Source of the DNA: an uncultured Caulobacterales bacterium
Lineage (GTDB): Bacteria > Pseudomonadota > Alphaproteobacteria > Caulobacterales > Caulobacteraceae
Length of the DNA: 16,738 nt
Assembly (NCBI GenBank): GCA_903889785.1
Contig: CAISYT010000097.1
Coordinates: 1 to 16,738, forward strand
Reading direction: 5' to 3'
Under the pieces are notes generated by a model. The model was not told where the DNA came from. It made no database searches and was given only the letters and a program-made list of their open reading frames with translations. How positions within the stretch are numbered: the first letter of the stretch is position 1; each line of letters begins with the position of its first letter. Shown piece by piece: positions 1-7,218 of this stretch. The translations under genes and the position numbers were made by a program.

Positions 1-2
1 CG

Positions 3-1154
3 CAGTATTTCACCGACTGGATTGATGGTCAGGTGCGCACCATGGTCGGCGAACCCACTGAAGACTTGGTCGTCGAAACCACCCTCGACCTCCCCATCCA
101 GGCCGCCGCAGAGGCGGCGATCCACGACGGGGTAAACGGCCACGCCAATCAGGGTGTGCTGCAGGCTGCGCTGGTCTCGCTCGACGGCGAAGGCCGGGTG
201 CGGGCCTATGTTGGCGGTGCCTCCTACGCCGACAGCGAATTCGACCGCGTCACGGATGCGCGCCGCCAAGCCGGGTCGTCCTGGAAGCCGTTCGTCTATC
301 TCACCGCGATGGAGGCTGGCCGCACCCCTTCGGAGATCGTCCCCGACGAGTCCCTGACGATCGGCACCTGGGAGCCGAAGAACTATACCAACGCCTACCT
401 GGGCCCGATCACGCTTGAGACCGCCCTGGCTCAGTCAATCAACACCGTGGCCGCCCGCCTGGCTAATGAGCTGGGCACCCAGAACGTCGCCAACACCGCC
501 AAGCGGCTGGGCATCGTCTCCAAAATACAGCTCGACCCCTCTATGGCCCTGGGCGCGGTCGAGGTCTCCCCGATGGAAATGGCCCAGGCCTATGTGCCGT
601 TCTCGAACGGCGGCTTTGGCGCGCGCGGCTATGGCATCGAGCGGATCCGCACCGCGGCAGGCAAGGTGCTGTACGACCACGGCGTCGACCGGCCCACGCG
701 CCTTGCCGTGATCGTTTCGCCAGCGCTGCAGTATATGAACCAGATGCTTCGCGCCGTGGTCAACGCGCCCGGCGGCACCGGCGGGGCGGCGCGCGTGGCC
801 GGCTACGACCTGGCTGGCAAGACCGGCACCACCAGCGATTACCGAGACGCCTGGTTCATCGGCTACACGGGTGGCTTCGTCACCGCAGTGTGGACTGGGC
901 GCGACGACAATACGCCAATGAAGCGAGTCACCGGAGGCGGTGCTCCAGCCCAGATCTGGAAAGCCTATATGAGCGCGACCCTGCCGCGCCTCAAATCGCA
1001 GCCTATTCCGGGTGGCGAGGCCCCACCGCCCACTGACGGGCAAGACCCAATTGGCGACCTGCTAACCAGCCAGAACCCGGAAGCTCCACCCCCGGAGCCC
1101 CCAGCCCCACCGGCGGGGACTGCGCCGGTCCGGCGCGACGCCTTACCCTACTGA
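3..1154 (+). CDS. Class A penicillin-binding protein (PBP1 family), transpeptidase half, 5' truncated by window edge
   Basis: Peptidoglycan synthase acting on the periplasmic face of the inner membrane; this part cross-links stem peptides. The frame is open from base 3, so the gene begins upstream and any glycosyltransferase domain and membrane anchor are outside the window. The visible part starts with the linker (VVETTLDLPIQAAAEAAI, typical of PBP1 proteins). All three penicillin-binding motifs are present: SSWK with the catalytic Ser codon at 276, SIN at 435, and KTG at 819 in AGKTGTTSDYRDAWFIGYT. The family usually has Phe where SSWK has Trp. The C-terminus after about base 1000 is a proline-rich tail, common in these proteins and probably disordered. 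It faces the ygjP-like gene with only 27 bases between stops. The family is secure; which PBP1 paralogue it is cannot be decided from half a protein. Confidence 0.93.
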   Translation, partial: QYFTDWIDGQVRTMVGEPTEDLVVETTLDLPIQAAAEAAIHDGVNGHANQGVLQAALVSLDGEGRVRAYVGGASYADSEFDRVTDARRQAGSSWKPFVYLTAMEAGRTPSEIVPDESLTIGTWEPKNYTNAYLGPITLETALAQSINTVAARLANELGTQNVANTAKRLGIVSKIQLDPSMALGAVEVSPMEMAQAYVPFSNGGFGARGYGIERIRTAAGKVLYDHGVDRPTRLAVIVSPALQYMNQMLRAVVNAPGGTGGAARVAGYDLAGKTGTTSDYRDAWFIGYTGGFVTAVWTGRDDNTPMKRVTGGGAPAQIWKAYMSATLPRLKSQPIPGGEAPPPTDGQDPIGDLLTSQNPEAPPPEPPAPPAGTAPVRRDALPY

Positions 1155-1181
1155 AGCGCGCCACCCAGGCTGATACCCGCC

Positions 1182-1928
1182 TCAACCCATGCCGTGTAAC
1201 GCCGACCCGTGCCGCCGCAGCCAGGCCCGGTGCGCCTTTGGGTCGCCAATCAGACCCTGCACAACGCCCCAGAAGGCCGGCGAATGATCCGCCCTGACCA
1301 AGTGCGCGCATTCGTGGGCGCAGAGGTAGTCGGCGATCTCCACCGGGGCCATCATCACCCGCCAATTGTAGCGTATCAGGGCCTCGCGGCCCTTGCGCGC
1401 CGGGCGGCAAGAGCCCCAGCGTGAGCGAGCGTCGGCCACACCGATCTGCGGCAGAGGCTGGCCGAGAGTATCGCAAAATTGCGCCGTACGGGCGGTTAGG
1501 CCCGTCATGGCTTCGCGCTTGAGCAATCGAATAATGGCCACCCGCCAGGCCTCTTCGCCGTCACCGCCCCTATCGGGTGCCAGGATGCGGTCGGACCCAC
1601 CGGTCGGATCAATCAGGCGGCGCGGACGGCCTGTGGTAACGCCCAAGACGACGGGTCTGCCAAACAGCGTCAGGGTCTGGCCCGGCCTGAATGGCACGGC
1701 CGCCGGCAGGTCAGCCATCTGGTCGACGATCCATTCGGCCCGCAGGTGGGCAAAGGCGACCGCTTCGGCCAGCTTGCGCTGCGACGGGGCCACCGCAACG
1801 ATCTCGGCCCGGGCCCTATCCACCCGCAAGGAGACGCGCCGCGCGCGCGAATTGACGCTTAGACGGATCGTGGCCCCAGCTATGGTCAGCCGGTCACCGT
1901 CACTATGGCGGGCGGGAAACAGGGACAT
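1182..1928 (-). CDS. YgjP-like (DUF45) zinc metallopeptidase
   Basis: Predicted 248-residue soluble zinc-dependent hydrolase of the YgjP/DUF45 family, related in fold to SprT/WLM-type peptidases. The metal site is visible: HECAH at residues 205-209 supplies two His and the Glu, and H215 in DHSPAFW is the likely third ligand. The family motif SRWGSC is at 169-174, and the N-terminal beta domain (residues 15-110) fits family length. There is no signal peptide or membrane segment, so it should be cytoplasmic. The substrate is unknown; members often sit beside type I restriction or unrelated housekeeping genes. The start lies 31 bases after the phaZ stop on the same strand, so read-through from phaZ is likely. 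The start codon is partly inside a perfect 16-bp palindrome (1927-1942) that also covers the AGGG ribosome-binding site. Confidence 0.88.
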   Translation of the reverse strand: MSLFPARHSDGDRLTIAGATIRLSVNSRARRVSLRVDRARAEIVAVAPSQRKLAEAVAFAHLRAEWIVDQMADLPAAVPFRPGQTLTLFGRPVVLGVTTGRPRRLIDPTGGSDRILAPDRGGDGEEAWRVAIIRLLKREAMTGLTARTAQFCDTLGQPLPQIGVADARSRWGSCRPARKGREALIRYNWRVMMAPVEIADYLCAHECAHLVRADHSPAFWGVVQGLIGDPKAHRAWLRRHGSALHGMG

Positions 1929-1942
1929 CTAGGACCCTAGAT
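1927..1942 (-). promoter_or_regulatory. Perfect palindrome over the ygjP-like start codon and ribosome-binding site
   Basis: ATCTAGG and CCTAGAT flank a 2-base centre. On the coding (minus) strand the right arm ends with the first two bases of the ATG, and AGGG near the centre is the probable Shine-Dalgarno sequence. As RNA it could form a 6-bp stem with a 4-base loop that hides the ribosome-binding site; as DNA it could be an operator. The symmetry is seen directly; the regulatory role is inferred. Confidence 0.4.
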
Positions 1943-1959
1943 AGGGCCGAATCGCAGCC

Positions 1960-3225
1960 TTAGGCAGTCCTTGGCGCGAAATTCGGGTCGGTGCGCAGGA
2001 TGAATTCGCGCACGCGCGGATAGATATCTTCGCGGAACCGGCGACCGTTGAACACGCCATAATGCCCCACCTTCGGCGCGACATAGAGTTCCTTCAGGCT
2101 GTCCGGCAGGGCCTTGCACAGGCCGTGCGCCGCCTGGGTCTGGCCCACGCCGCTGATATCGTCATGCTCGCCTTCGACGGTCATCAGCGCGATATCGGAA
2201 ATAAGCTCGGGCCTTACCTTTCGGCCACGGTGCATCAGCTCACCCTTGGCCAGAAGATGCTTCTGGAACACGATCTCGATGGTTTGGAGGTAGAACTCCT
2301 CGGTCAGATCCAGCACCGACAGATACTCGTCGTAGAACTCGCGGTGCTTATCGGCGCTGTCGCCGTCGCCAGCGACCAGGTCATTGAAGTACTTCTGGTG
2401 CGCGTCCTGGTGCTTTGTCTGGTTCATGCTCATGAACGAGGCCAGCTGCACAAAGCCCGGATAGACCCGCCGCATCGCACCCGGATAGGGCGGGGGCACG
2501 GTGTAGATCATTTTGGAGGAAAACCACGCGAACGGCTTTTCTTCGGCCAGGGTGTTGGGGGCCGTCGGCGATTTCCGCGCGTCGATTGGCGAGCCCATGA
2601 AGGTCATGGACGCCGGGCGCGAAGGGTCGCCATCCTCGGCCATCATCGCCGCCGCAGCCAGCACAGGCGGCCCCGGTTGACACACGGCGACGACATTCGG
2701 GCGCGGTCCCAGCACGCCGAGCATGGTGCGGATGTGGTCAACATAGTCGTGAAAATCGAAGCGCCCCTCCATCATTGGAACGTCGCGCACGTTCTTCCAG
2801 TCCGTGATGAAGACAGCGTGGTCGGGCAGGAAGACTTCCACCGTGCCGCGCAGCAGGGTGGCGTAGTGTCCCGAGAGCGGGGCTACGATCAAGACGGCGG
2901 GATCCAGGCTGAATTTGCTGGCCCGGCGCATGTCGGCCATGTCCCGGTCGAACTGGATCAGCCGACACCAGGGGCTTTCCCAGACCACAGTCGGGCGCAC
3001 CCGCACGTCGGTCTGACCAACCTTAACGGTGTCGATGTTCCATTCCGGCTTGCCGTAGCGCCGCGTGGTGCTCTCGATCAGCTCGGCCCCCGCGAACAGA
3101 TTGCGGCCCATCAAGGTCTGGCTCATCGGATTGAGCGGCGAGCCCCAGAATTCGCGCGCCACCTTCGCCCCTGCCCGCAGCGGCTGGGAGGCATAATACT
3201 TCGCTTCGTGCATGGCGTAGAGCAT
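1960..3225 (-). CDS. phaZ: Intracellular polyhydroxybutyrate (PHB) depolymerase
   Basis: Mobilises stored PHB granules by hydrolysing the polyester to 3-hydroxybutyrate units in the cytoplasm. The 421-residue length matches intracellular PhaZ proteins. The fold is an alpha/beta hydrolase in which the nucleophile is Cys instead of Ser: VAVCQPG places it at C182, with D355 in EGEHDDISG and H388 in KVGHYGVFNG. These match the Cys183-Asp355-His388 triad reported for Ralstonia PhaZ almost residue for residue. The C-terminal third is the PHB_depo_C region. I chose the ATG at 3225 (MLYAMHEAKYY, the usual family N-terminus, with TTAGG upstream) over an upstream frame extension to 3261 that looks non-coding. 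A PhaR-like palindrome lies 16 bases upstream. It is followed on the same strand by the ygjP-like gene. No phasin, PHB synthase or phaR gene is in the window. Confidence 0.96.
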   Translation of the reverse strand: MLYAMHEAKYYASQPLRAGAKVAREFWGSPLNPMSQTLMGRNLFAGAELIESTTRRYGKPEWNIDTVKVGQTDVRVRPTVVWESPWCRLIQFDRDMADMRRASKFSLDPAVLIVAPLSGHYATLLRGTVEVFLPDHAVFITDWKNVRDVPMMEGRFDFHDYVDHIRTMLGVLGPRPNVVAVCQPGPPVLAAAAMMAEDGDPSRPASMTFMGSPIDARKSPTAPNTLAEEKPFAWFSSKMIYTVPPPYPGAMRRVYPGFVQLASFMSMNQTKHQDAHQKYFNDLVAGDGDSADKHREFYDEYLSVLDLTEEFYLQTIEIVFQKHLLAKGELMHRGRKVRPELISDIALMTVEGEHDDISGVGQTQAAHGLCKALPDSLKELYVAPKVGHYGVFNGRRFREDIYPRVREFILRTDPNFAPRTA

Positions 3226-3241
3226 GGGAGACCTAACTCTG

Positions 3242-3254
3242 GTTGCAGTGCAAC
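3242..3254. promoter_or_regulatory. Candidate PhaR operator upstream of phaZ
   Basis: GTTGCAGTGCAAC is a perfect 13-base palindrome ending 16 bases before the phaZ start. Read on the plus strand, TGCAGTGCAACA agrees at 11 of 12 positions with the PhaR consensus I recall from Bradyrhizobium (TGCRNYGCASMA); the TGC-N3-GCA core is exact. On the phaZ strand it directly follows GCTATGTT, a plausible -10, so a bound repressor could block transcription. PhaR is the known alphaproteobacterial PHB-cycle repressor. Binding is inferred. Confidence 0.5.
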
Positions 3255-3310
3255 ATAGCACGCGAACCTCAATCAGAGTCTAGCGTCACTTCGGTAACCG
3301 ATTAGCGGCG

Positions 3311-3910
3311 CTAGAGCCCATCAATGGCGTCTGAGATCTGCGCCGCCATTTCCGACGGGGTCATGCCATAGGCCAAAACCCGACTGAATTTGCCACGGCG
3401 GTCCATCAGATAAACCGCCGTCGAATGGCTCATGGTGTAGTCGCCCGAGGCCACCGGGGCCTTCGCATAGAACACGCGATAGGCGCTGGCGGCTGACTTG
3501 ACCGGATCTGGCGCGCCGGTCAGGCCAACGACCTTTACCGGCAGGTTCTGGCTGTCCAGATAAGCCTTCAGCACCGCGGGTGTGTCGCGTTCGGGATCGA
3601 TCGATACGAACACAACTTGCAAGGTCTTGGCCTTGCCCGTGGGTAGCTGGCCTGCCGCCGCACCGAGCGCCTGAAGCGTGCCCGGACAGATATCGGGACA
3701 ATGGGTGAAGCCGAAAAACACCGCGCTCCAATGGCCCTTGAGCAGGCTGTCATCGGCAGGACTACCCGTGGCGTCGATCAGATGGAACGGGCCGCCAATC
3801 AAGGCTGATCCGGTTGACCGCGTGCGATGCTGCGCGGCGAAGTAAGCCGCGACCAGAACCGCCAGCAGCGCCAAAAGCACCAGTGTCAGGCTCACACGAT
3901 TGCGTTTCAC
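3311..3910 (-). CDS. senC: Sco1/SenC/PrrC family copper chaperone, membrane-anchored thioredoxin fold
   Basis: Delivers copper to, or reduces, the CuA site of cytochrome c oxidase, working in the periplasm from an N-terminal anchor. The 199-residue protein has one membrane segment at about residues 6-25, then a thioredoxin-like domain. The copper ligands are all present: C71 and C75 in THCPDICPG and H162 in MSHSTAVYL. The SIDPERDTP motif typical of the family is at 103-111. I chose the GTG at 3910 because AAGGA lies about seven bases upstream and the membrane segment then starts near residue 6; a longer frame to 4039 has no support. It is divergent from the regB remnant, matching the senC/prrC-regB/regA linkage known in Rhodobacter. 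An inverted repeat, TCTAGCG (3279-3285) and CGCTAGA (3309-3315), overlaps its stop codon and may be a weak terminator. Confidence 0.94.
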   Translation of the reverse strand: MKRNRVSLTLVLLALLAVLVAAYFAAQHRTRSTGSALIGGPFHLIDATGSPADDSLLKGHWSAVFFGFTHCPDICPGTLQALGAAAGQLPTGKAKTLQVVFVSIDPERDTPAVLKAYLDSQNLPVKVVGLTGAPDPVKSAASAYRVFYAKAPVASGDYTMSHSTAVYLMDRRGKFSRVLAYGMTPSEMAAQISDAIDGL

Positions 3911-3982
3911 GTTTGATCCTTGTCGATGCCTGGGCGTTCTTGGCTCGCCATCCTCAATAAGCTGGATGAACCTCAGCGGACC

Positions 3983-5294
3983 ATGCCGACCGCCCCTCCA
4001 CAGCCAAGCCTCGATAGGCCGCCCGCCCCCCTGCTGCAAGACCCGCGACCGGAGCCTTGGGCGGTATTGACCGGCGCATTCGTCGGTAAGGGATTGCCGT
4101 ACCGCTCGCGGCTACGGCTTCGCACCCTGGTCGCCCAGCGCTGGCTGGCCATCGGCGGTCAGACGGCTGCTGTGCTGTTTGCCGGGTTCGTCCTCAAATA
4201 CGATTTGCCCTTCTCCAGCTGCTTCGCCCTGATCGCCCTGTAGGCCGGGCTGAATCTGATCCTGACAGTCGCCGCCCCTGGCCAACGACTGGCCCTGGAT
4301 TGGGAAACCGCCCTGCAACTGAGCTACGACACACTTCAACTGGGAGGCATGCTCTACCTTACCGGCGGCATCACCAACCCGTTCTCCCTGCTGCTGATCG
4401 CCCCAGCCGTCCTGGCCGCCGCCACCCTGCCCGGCCGCTATGCCCTGTTGATCGGCAGCCTGATCCTATTGGCGTCGCTACTGCTCACCGTGACGCACCT
4501 GCCCCTGCACGGTGGGGAGCTCCACAGCGCCTCCCAGACCCCGATCAGGCCGATGGGCTTGTTCACCGCCAATGCGCTAGGGATCGCCATCACCGCTGGC
4601 TATGCCTGGGTTGCGACTTCCAAGGCACGGGGCATGGAACTGGCGCTGGACGTGACGCAGACGGTGCTGGCGCGCGAACAGAAGCTATCTGCCCTGGGGG
4701 CCCTGGCCGTCGCCGCCGCCCACGAACTGGGCACGCCGCTGGCGACAATCGCTGTTGTGGCGCGGGAAATGGCGCGCAAGGGCAAGTCCGACGACGATAG
4801 GGCGGATGCCGAGCTGATGATCGCCCAGACTGTGCGATGTCGCGAGATCCGGGCCCAGCTAACAGCAAAGCCTGTGGCCGCCGACGATCCGCCTCCTGCC
4901 TGAAATCCTGCATGCCATGACCGCGTTGGTCGTGAACGCGACGGATTTCTCCCGCTCCGAGGTGCGGGTTACCGCCCATTTCGACCCCCACCACATTTCA
5001 CTTGAGGTGCGCGACGACGGCCATGGCTTTACGGCCGACATCCTGGCCAAGCTCGGCGAGCCCTATGTGACCTCGCGTCCCGGTGCCGAGAACAGCCGCA
5101 GTGGCCACATCAGTATGGGGCTGGGGGTCTTTATCGCCAAGACGCTGTTGCAACGCACCGGTGCCTTCGTCGAGTTCCGCAATGAAAGGGACGGCGGCGC
5201 CGCAGTGCTAGCGCTTTGGCCACGCGCGGCGCTGGAAGCGGCAGGCCAAGGCCCCCGGGATCAAATTCACGCCCCTGATGATGCGACAGGATGA
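3983..5294 (+). pseudogene. regB: Broken RegB/PrrB/ActS-type redox sensor histidine kinase
   Basis: RegB is a membrane histidine kinase that senses quinone pool and thiol redox state and phosphorylates RegA. Recognisable pieces run in order: membrane segments from about 4110; the quinone-site motif GGITNPF at about 4364; the H-box AAAHELGTPLATI with the phospho-His codon at 4721; the redox-box cysteine in AQTVRCREI near 4835; then the N-box NATDFS at 4935, DDGHGF near 5014 and MGLGVFIAKTLL near 5116. The frame has two breaks. A TAG at 4241-4243 interrupts the second membrane segment. The H-box frame ends at a TGA at 4901-4903, while the ATPase domain is in the +1 frame (open from about 4863). 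H-box to N-box is about 71 codons, against roughly 110 as I recall for RegB, so about 40 residues are missing at the shift. The start is uncertain: 3983 is preferred, and 3926 is possible. Confidence 0.85.
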
Positions 5295-5346
5295 CGCAAG
5301 GCCCGAACTCGCGCTAAACTAAACCTCGTGCAGCAGGAGTGAGTGG

Positions 5347-5904
5347 ATGAGCGACCTGAGTTGCGCCGTGGGGGCGCTTGCCGACAAGACCCTGCTCCTG
5401 CTGGACGACGACGCCTCGCTGCGCACTCGTCTGGGCCGCGCGCTCGAACAACGCGGCTTTGAGGTGGAACTGGCCGAGACTGTGGCCGACGCCTTGCGCG
5501 TGCTGAAGACCCGCCCGCCGGCCTTTGCGGTATGCGATCTGCGGCTGGGCGATGGCACCGGCCTGGACGTGGTGCAAGCGGTGCGCAATGCCCGGCCCGA
5601 CGCCCGCATCATCATTCTGACCGGTTATGGCAGTATCGCCACCGCAGTGGCCGCCGTGAAAGCCGGGGCAATCGATTATCTTTCTAAGCCTGCCGACGCC
5701 GACGATGTGGTCAATGCCCTGCTGGCCCGCGCCGATGAGAGTCCCAAGCCGCCGGAAAACCCGATGAGTGCTGATCGGGTGCGCTGGGAACACATTCAGC
5801 GCATCTATGTGCTGTGCAACCACAACGTCTCGGAGACCGCGCGCCGCCTCAACATGCACCGGCGGACCCTGCAACGCATATTGAGTAAGCGCGCGCCGCG
5901 TTAG
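5347..5904 (+). CDS. regA: RegA/PrrA/ActR family response regulator
   Basis: Global redox response regulator that in relatives controls respiration, carbon and nitrogen metabolism. At 185 residues it has the usual RegA length. The receiver domain (about 14-130) has acidic pocket residues D20-D22, phospho-acceptor D64 in AVCDLRLGDG, T92 and K114. A proline linker (SPKPPENP, 132-139) joins it to a Fis-type helix-turn-helix at 147-183, whose near-invariant segment VSETARRLNMHRRTLQRILS is retained. The start is supported by GGAG eight bases upstream. It begins 52 bases after the regB remnant and so would normally be cotranscribed with it. The receiver and DNA-binding domains look fully intact although the partner kinase is broken, so it may act unphosphorylated, be phosphorylated by another kinase or small phosphodonor, or have a second regB elsewhere. 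Confidence 0.95.
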   Translation: MSDLSCAVGALADKTLLLLDDDASLRTRLGRALEQRGFEVELAETVADALRVLKTRPPAFAVCDLRLGDGTGLDVVQAVRNARPDARIIILTGYGSIATAVAAVKAGAIDYLSKPADADDVVNALLARADESPKPPENPMSADRVRWEHIQRIYVLCNHNVSETARRLNMHRRTLQRILSKRAPR

Positions 5905-5939
5905 CGCCAATCGAGGGAGTGTACCGCCCGACCCGCGGC

Positions 5940-6383
5940 CTAAAACGGGGCGGCCCGGAAGGCGCTCAACCTTGCGAATGCCAGGGTCAGGGCCTTGCGC
6001 CGCACCCCGGCCAGCGGCGCGGAAACCGCATCACGCACCACCGCCCCACCAAACCCGTCCGCAACGATCAGACCCGGCTCGTCAGGCAGCACGGCCTGCG
6101 GAAACTCCGGGGCCACGGCGAAGTAGAACAGGTCGCAGCACGGCCAGTATTCCTGCCATTTGAAGTCTGCCCGGAAATCCTCGATCCCCGACTTCACCTC
6201 GATAATAGCGATCTGGCCCTTGGGGCCCAGGGCCATCAGGTCTGCCCGCCGACCATTGGGAAGCCCAACCTCGCTGGCCGCCGCGAAACCCAGCGCCGAA
6301 AGCAGCCGCCATGCCCCGCGCGTAACGCCATCGGTGATCAGCGGCCGCGAAAGCGGGGTCAAAATAAGGTCGGCATCATCCAT
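5940..6383 (-). CDS. mmcB: MmcB family DNA repair protein, PD-(D/E)XK nuclease-like
   Basis: SOS-induced protein that in Caulobacter contributes to mitomycin C resistance, presumably as a nuclease. The 147-residue protein has the restriction-endonuclease-like core: D48 in GRRADLMAL, then E62 and K64 in IAIIEVKSG, with K75 in ADFKWQEYWP also conserved-looking. No signal peptide or membrane segment is seen, fitting a cytoplasmic DNA-acting protein. A perfect alphaproteobacterial LexA box lies 12 bases upstream of the start, which supports both the start and the SOS assignment. The ATG at 6383 has no strong Shine-Dalgarno sequence. It converges on regA with a 35-base gap and lies downstream of the lipocalin gene on the same strand, but the SOS box suggests its own promoter. 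Family membership is strong from motif pattern and operator; nuclease activity is family inference. Confidence 0.9.
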   Translation of the reverse strand: MDDADLILTPLSRPLITDGVTRGAWRLLSALGFAAASEVGLPNGRRADLMALGPKGQIAIIEVKSGIEDFRADFKWQEYWPCCDLFYFAVAPEFPQAVLPDEPGLIVADGFGGAVVRDAVSAPLAGVRRKALTLAFARLSAFRAAPF

Positions 6384-6395
6384 CGGCGCAATTAT

Positions 6396-6410
6396 GTTCC
6401 GCTTATGTTC
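6396..6410 (-). promoter_or_regulatory. LexA (SOS) box upstream of mmcB
   Basis: GTTCCGCTTATGTTC fits the alphaproteobacterial LexA direct-repeat operator GTTC-N7-GTTC exactly. It lies 12 bases upstream of the mmcB start and no rightward gene follows it, so mmcB is the evident target. The match is seen in the sequence; repression by LexA is family knowledge. Confidence 0.85.
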
Positions 6411-6471
6411 ATGCGAACAGGCCCCGACCTGACAGATCTTGTGTGGATCGACCGCAGCAACAATGCCGCGA

Positions 6472-7002
6472 TCAGCCGCCGGGCTGAAGCGGATAGATCA
6501 GCTTTTCTACCGGATAGCCGGCGGCCTTGAGTTCGCTGACGATCATCGCCTTGTCGGCGGCGGCCATGGACGGTTTGCGTGACATAATCCAGGCGTAGGT
6601 GCCGCCCGGCGTCACCATCACGAACCAGTCCAGCGTATCGCTGCGGTCAATCACCCAATATTCCTGTTTGAGCACCTTAAAGAAGGTCAGCACGAACTTG
6701 GCGTTGTTGCTCCCCGGGGTGATCTTACCGGTGGGATCGAAGGTTTTTAGCGGGCCGTTCAGGGCACCGAGGTGACAGGTCTGCAAAAGACTGAACTCGC
6801 CGTTTTCGGCATTGGCGAACTGGGTCACACCGCCCTCGCAGTCCTTCTGGCTTTTGGTCGGTAGGCGGGCGATCTCGTACCACTTGCCGGTGAAAAAGGC
6901 CGGCGACACAGGCTTGGAGGGTTGCGGTGCCGCAACACCTGCAGCGCTCACCCGTCCCACCATCAGGCAGGCCATCAGCAGCGCAGTGACCGTCGTCTTC
7001 AT
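6472..7002 (-). CDS. blc: Secreted Blc-type lipocalin
   Basis: Lipocalins of this type bind lipids or other small hydrophobic ligands at the cell envelope. The 176-residue precursor has a signal peptide (residues 1 to about 20, ending VSAAG), then the lipocalin signature FTGKWYEIARLP (W41) and, near the end, TYAWIMSRKPSM, which matches the YxWIxSR stretch of bacterial Blc. C55 and C76 could form a disulfide. The E. coli homologue is an outer-membrane lipoprotein; here LMAC at residues 9-12 is only a poor lipobox, so type I export to the periplasm is more likely. I chose ATG 7002 because the signal peptide begins there; an upstream extension to 7053 is not convincing. It is divergent from divL, 216 bases away. 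Confidence 0.88.
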   Translation of the reverse strand: MKTTVTALLMACLMVGRVSAAGVAAPQPSKPVSPAFFTGKWYEIARLPTKSQKDCEGGVTQFANAENGEFSLLQTCHLGALNGPLKTFDPTGKITPGSNNAKFVLTFFKVLKQEYWVIDRSDTLDWFVMVTPGGTYAWIMSRKPSMAAADKAMIVSELKAAGYPVEKLIYPLQPGG

Positions 7003-7169
7003 GGCCAAGTCCAGTCTTCCAAACGCCTCACAAGCGCCGCCCAGGCGACGCACTCACGGCTGTGCCGAACGCCACCTCCCTAACAGGCAGAATATGGCCC
7101 TAACAAGAGCCGAGCTATCCTGCGGGATCCAACCTCAACCTCGGCCCGCCATCCCGTCAAATGCATCGA

Positions 7170-7197
7170 TTGGGGATATGCTTGGCCCTATGATTCG
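7170..7197 (+). promoter_or_regulatory. Putative divL promoter with GANTC (CcrM) site in the -10 region
   Basis: TTGGGGA at 7170 and CCTATGAT at 7187 resemble the Caulobacter housekeeping promoter (TTGACGS, 10-14 bases, GCTANAWC) with a 10-base spacer. Overlapping the -10 is TGATTCG (7191-7197), which contains the CcrM methylation site GANTC and fits the GcrA motif yGAKTCG as I recall it. Transcription would start near 7201, leaving a short leader before ATG 7219. Promoter matches are imperfect. Confidence 0.4.
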
Positions 7198-7218
7198 CAG
7201 GTGGGCGAAAGCGTCGGG

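Noticed and set aside
435..1043. Open frame of about 200 codons opposite the penicillin-binding protein
   Set aside because: No family features; the plus strand carries all three PBP motifs. It is a codon-bias shadow.
2062..3258. Long open frame (about 398 codons) on the plus strand opposite phaZ
   Set aside because: It mirrors the GC-rich third positions of phaZ, has an implausible His/Arg-rich composition, and phaZ on the other strand has a complete catalytic triad.
3279..3315. Inverted repeat TCTAGCG/CGCTAGA over the senC stop codon as a terminator
   Set aside because: The 23-base loop and absence of a T run make termination weak; noted under senC only.
4241..4243. Amber codon in regB as a recoded sense codon (pyrrolysine or suppression)
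   Set aside because: The downstream frameshift also disrupts the gene, no tRNA or recoding machinery is seen, and this lineage is not known for amber recoding. Decay or error is simpler.
5314..5910. Open frame covering the minus strand of regA
   Set aside because: RegA is intact and strongly conserved in the other direction; the antisense peptide has no recognisable features.
7078..7105. CCCTAACA repeated with a 20-base period upstream of divL (7078 and 7098)
   Set aside because: Two 8-base copies could suggest a regulator half-site, but they are not the TTAA-N7-TTAA CtrA motif and the match is too short to support a call.
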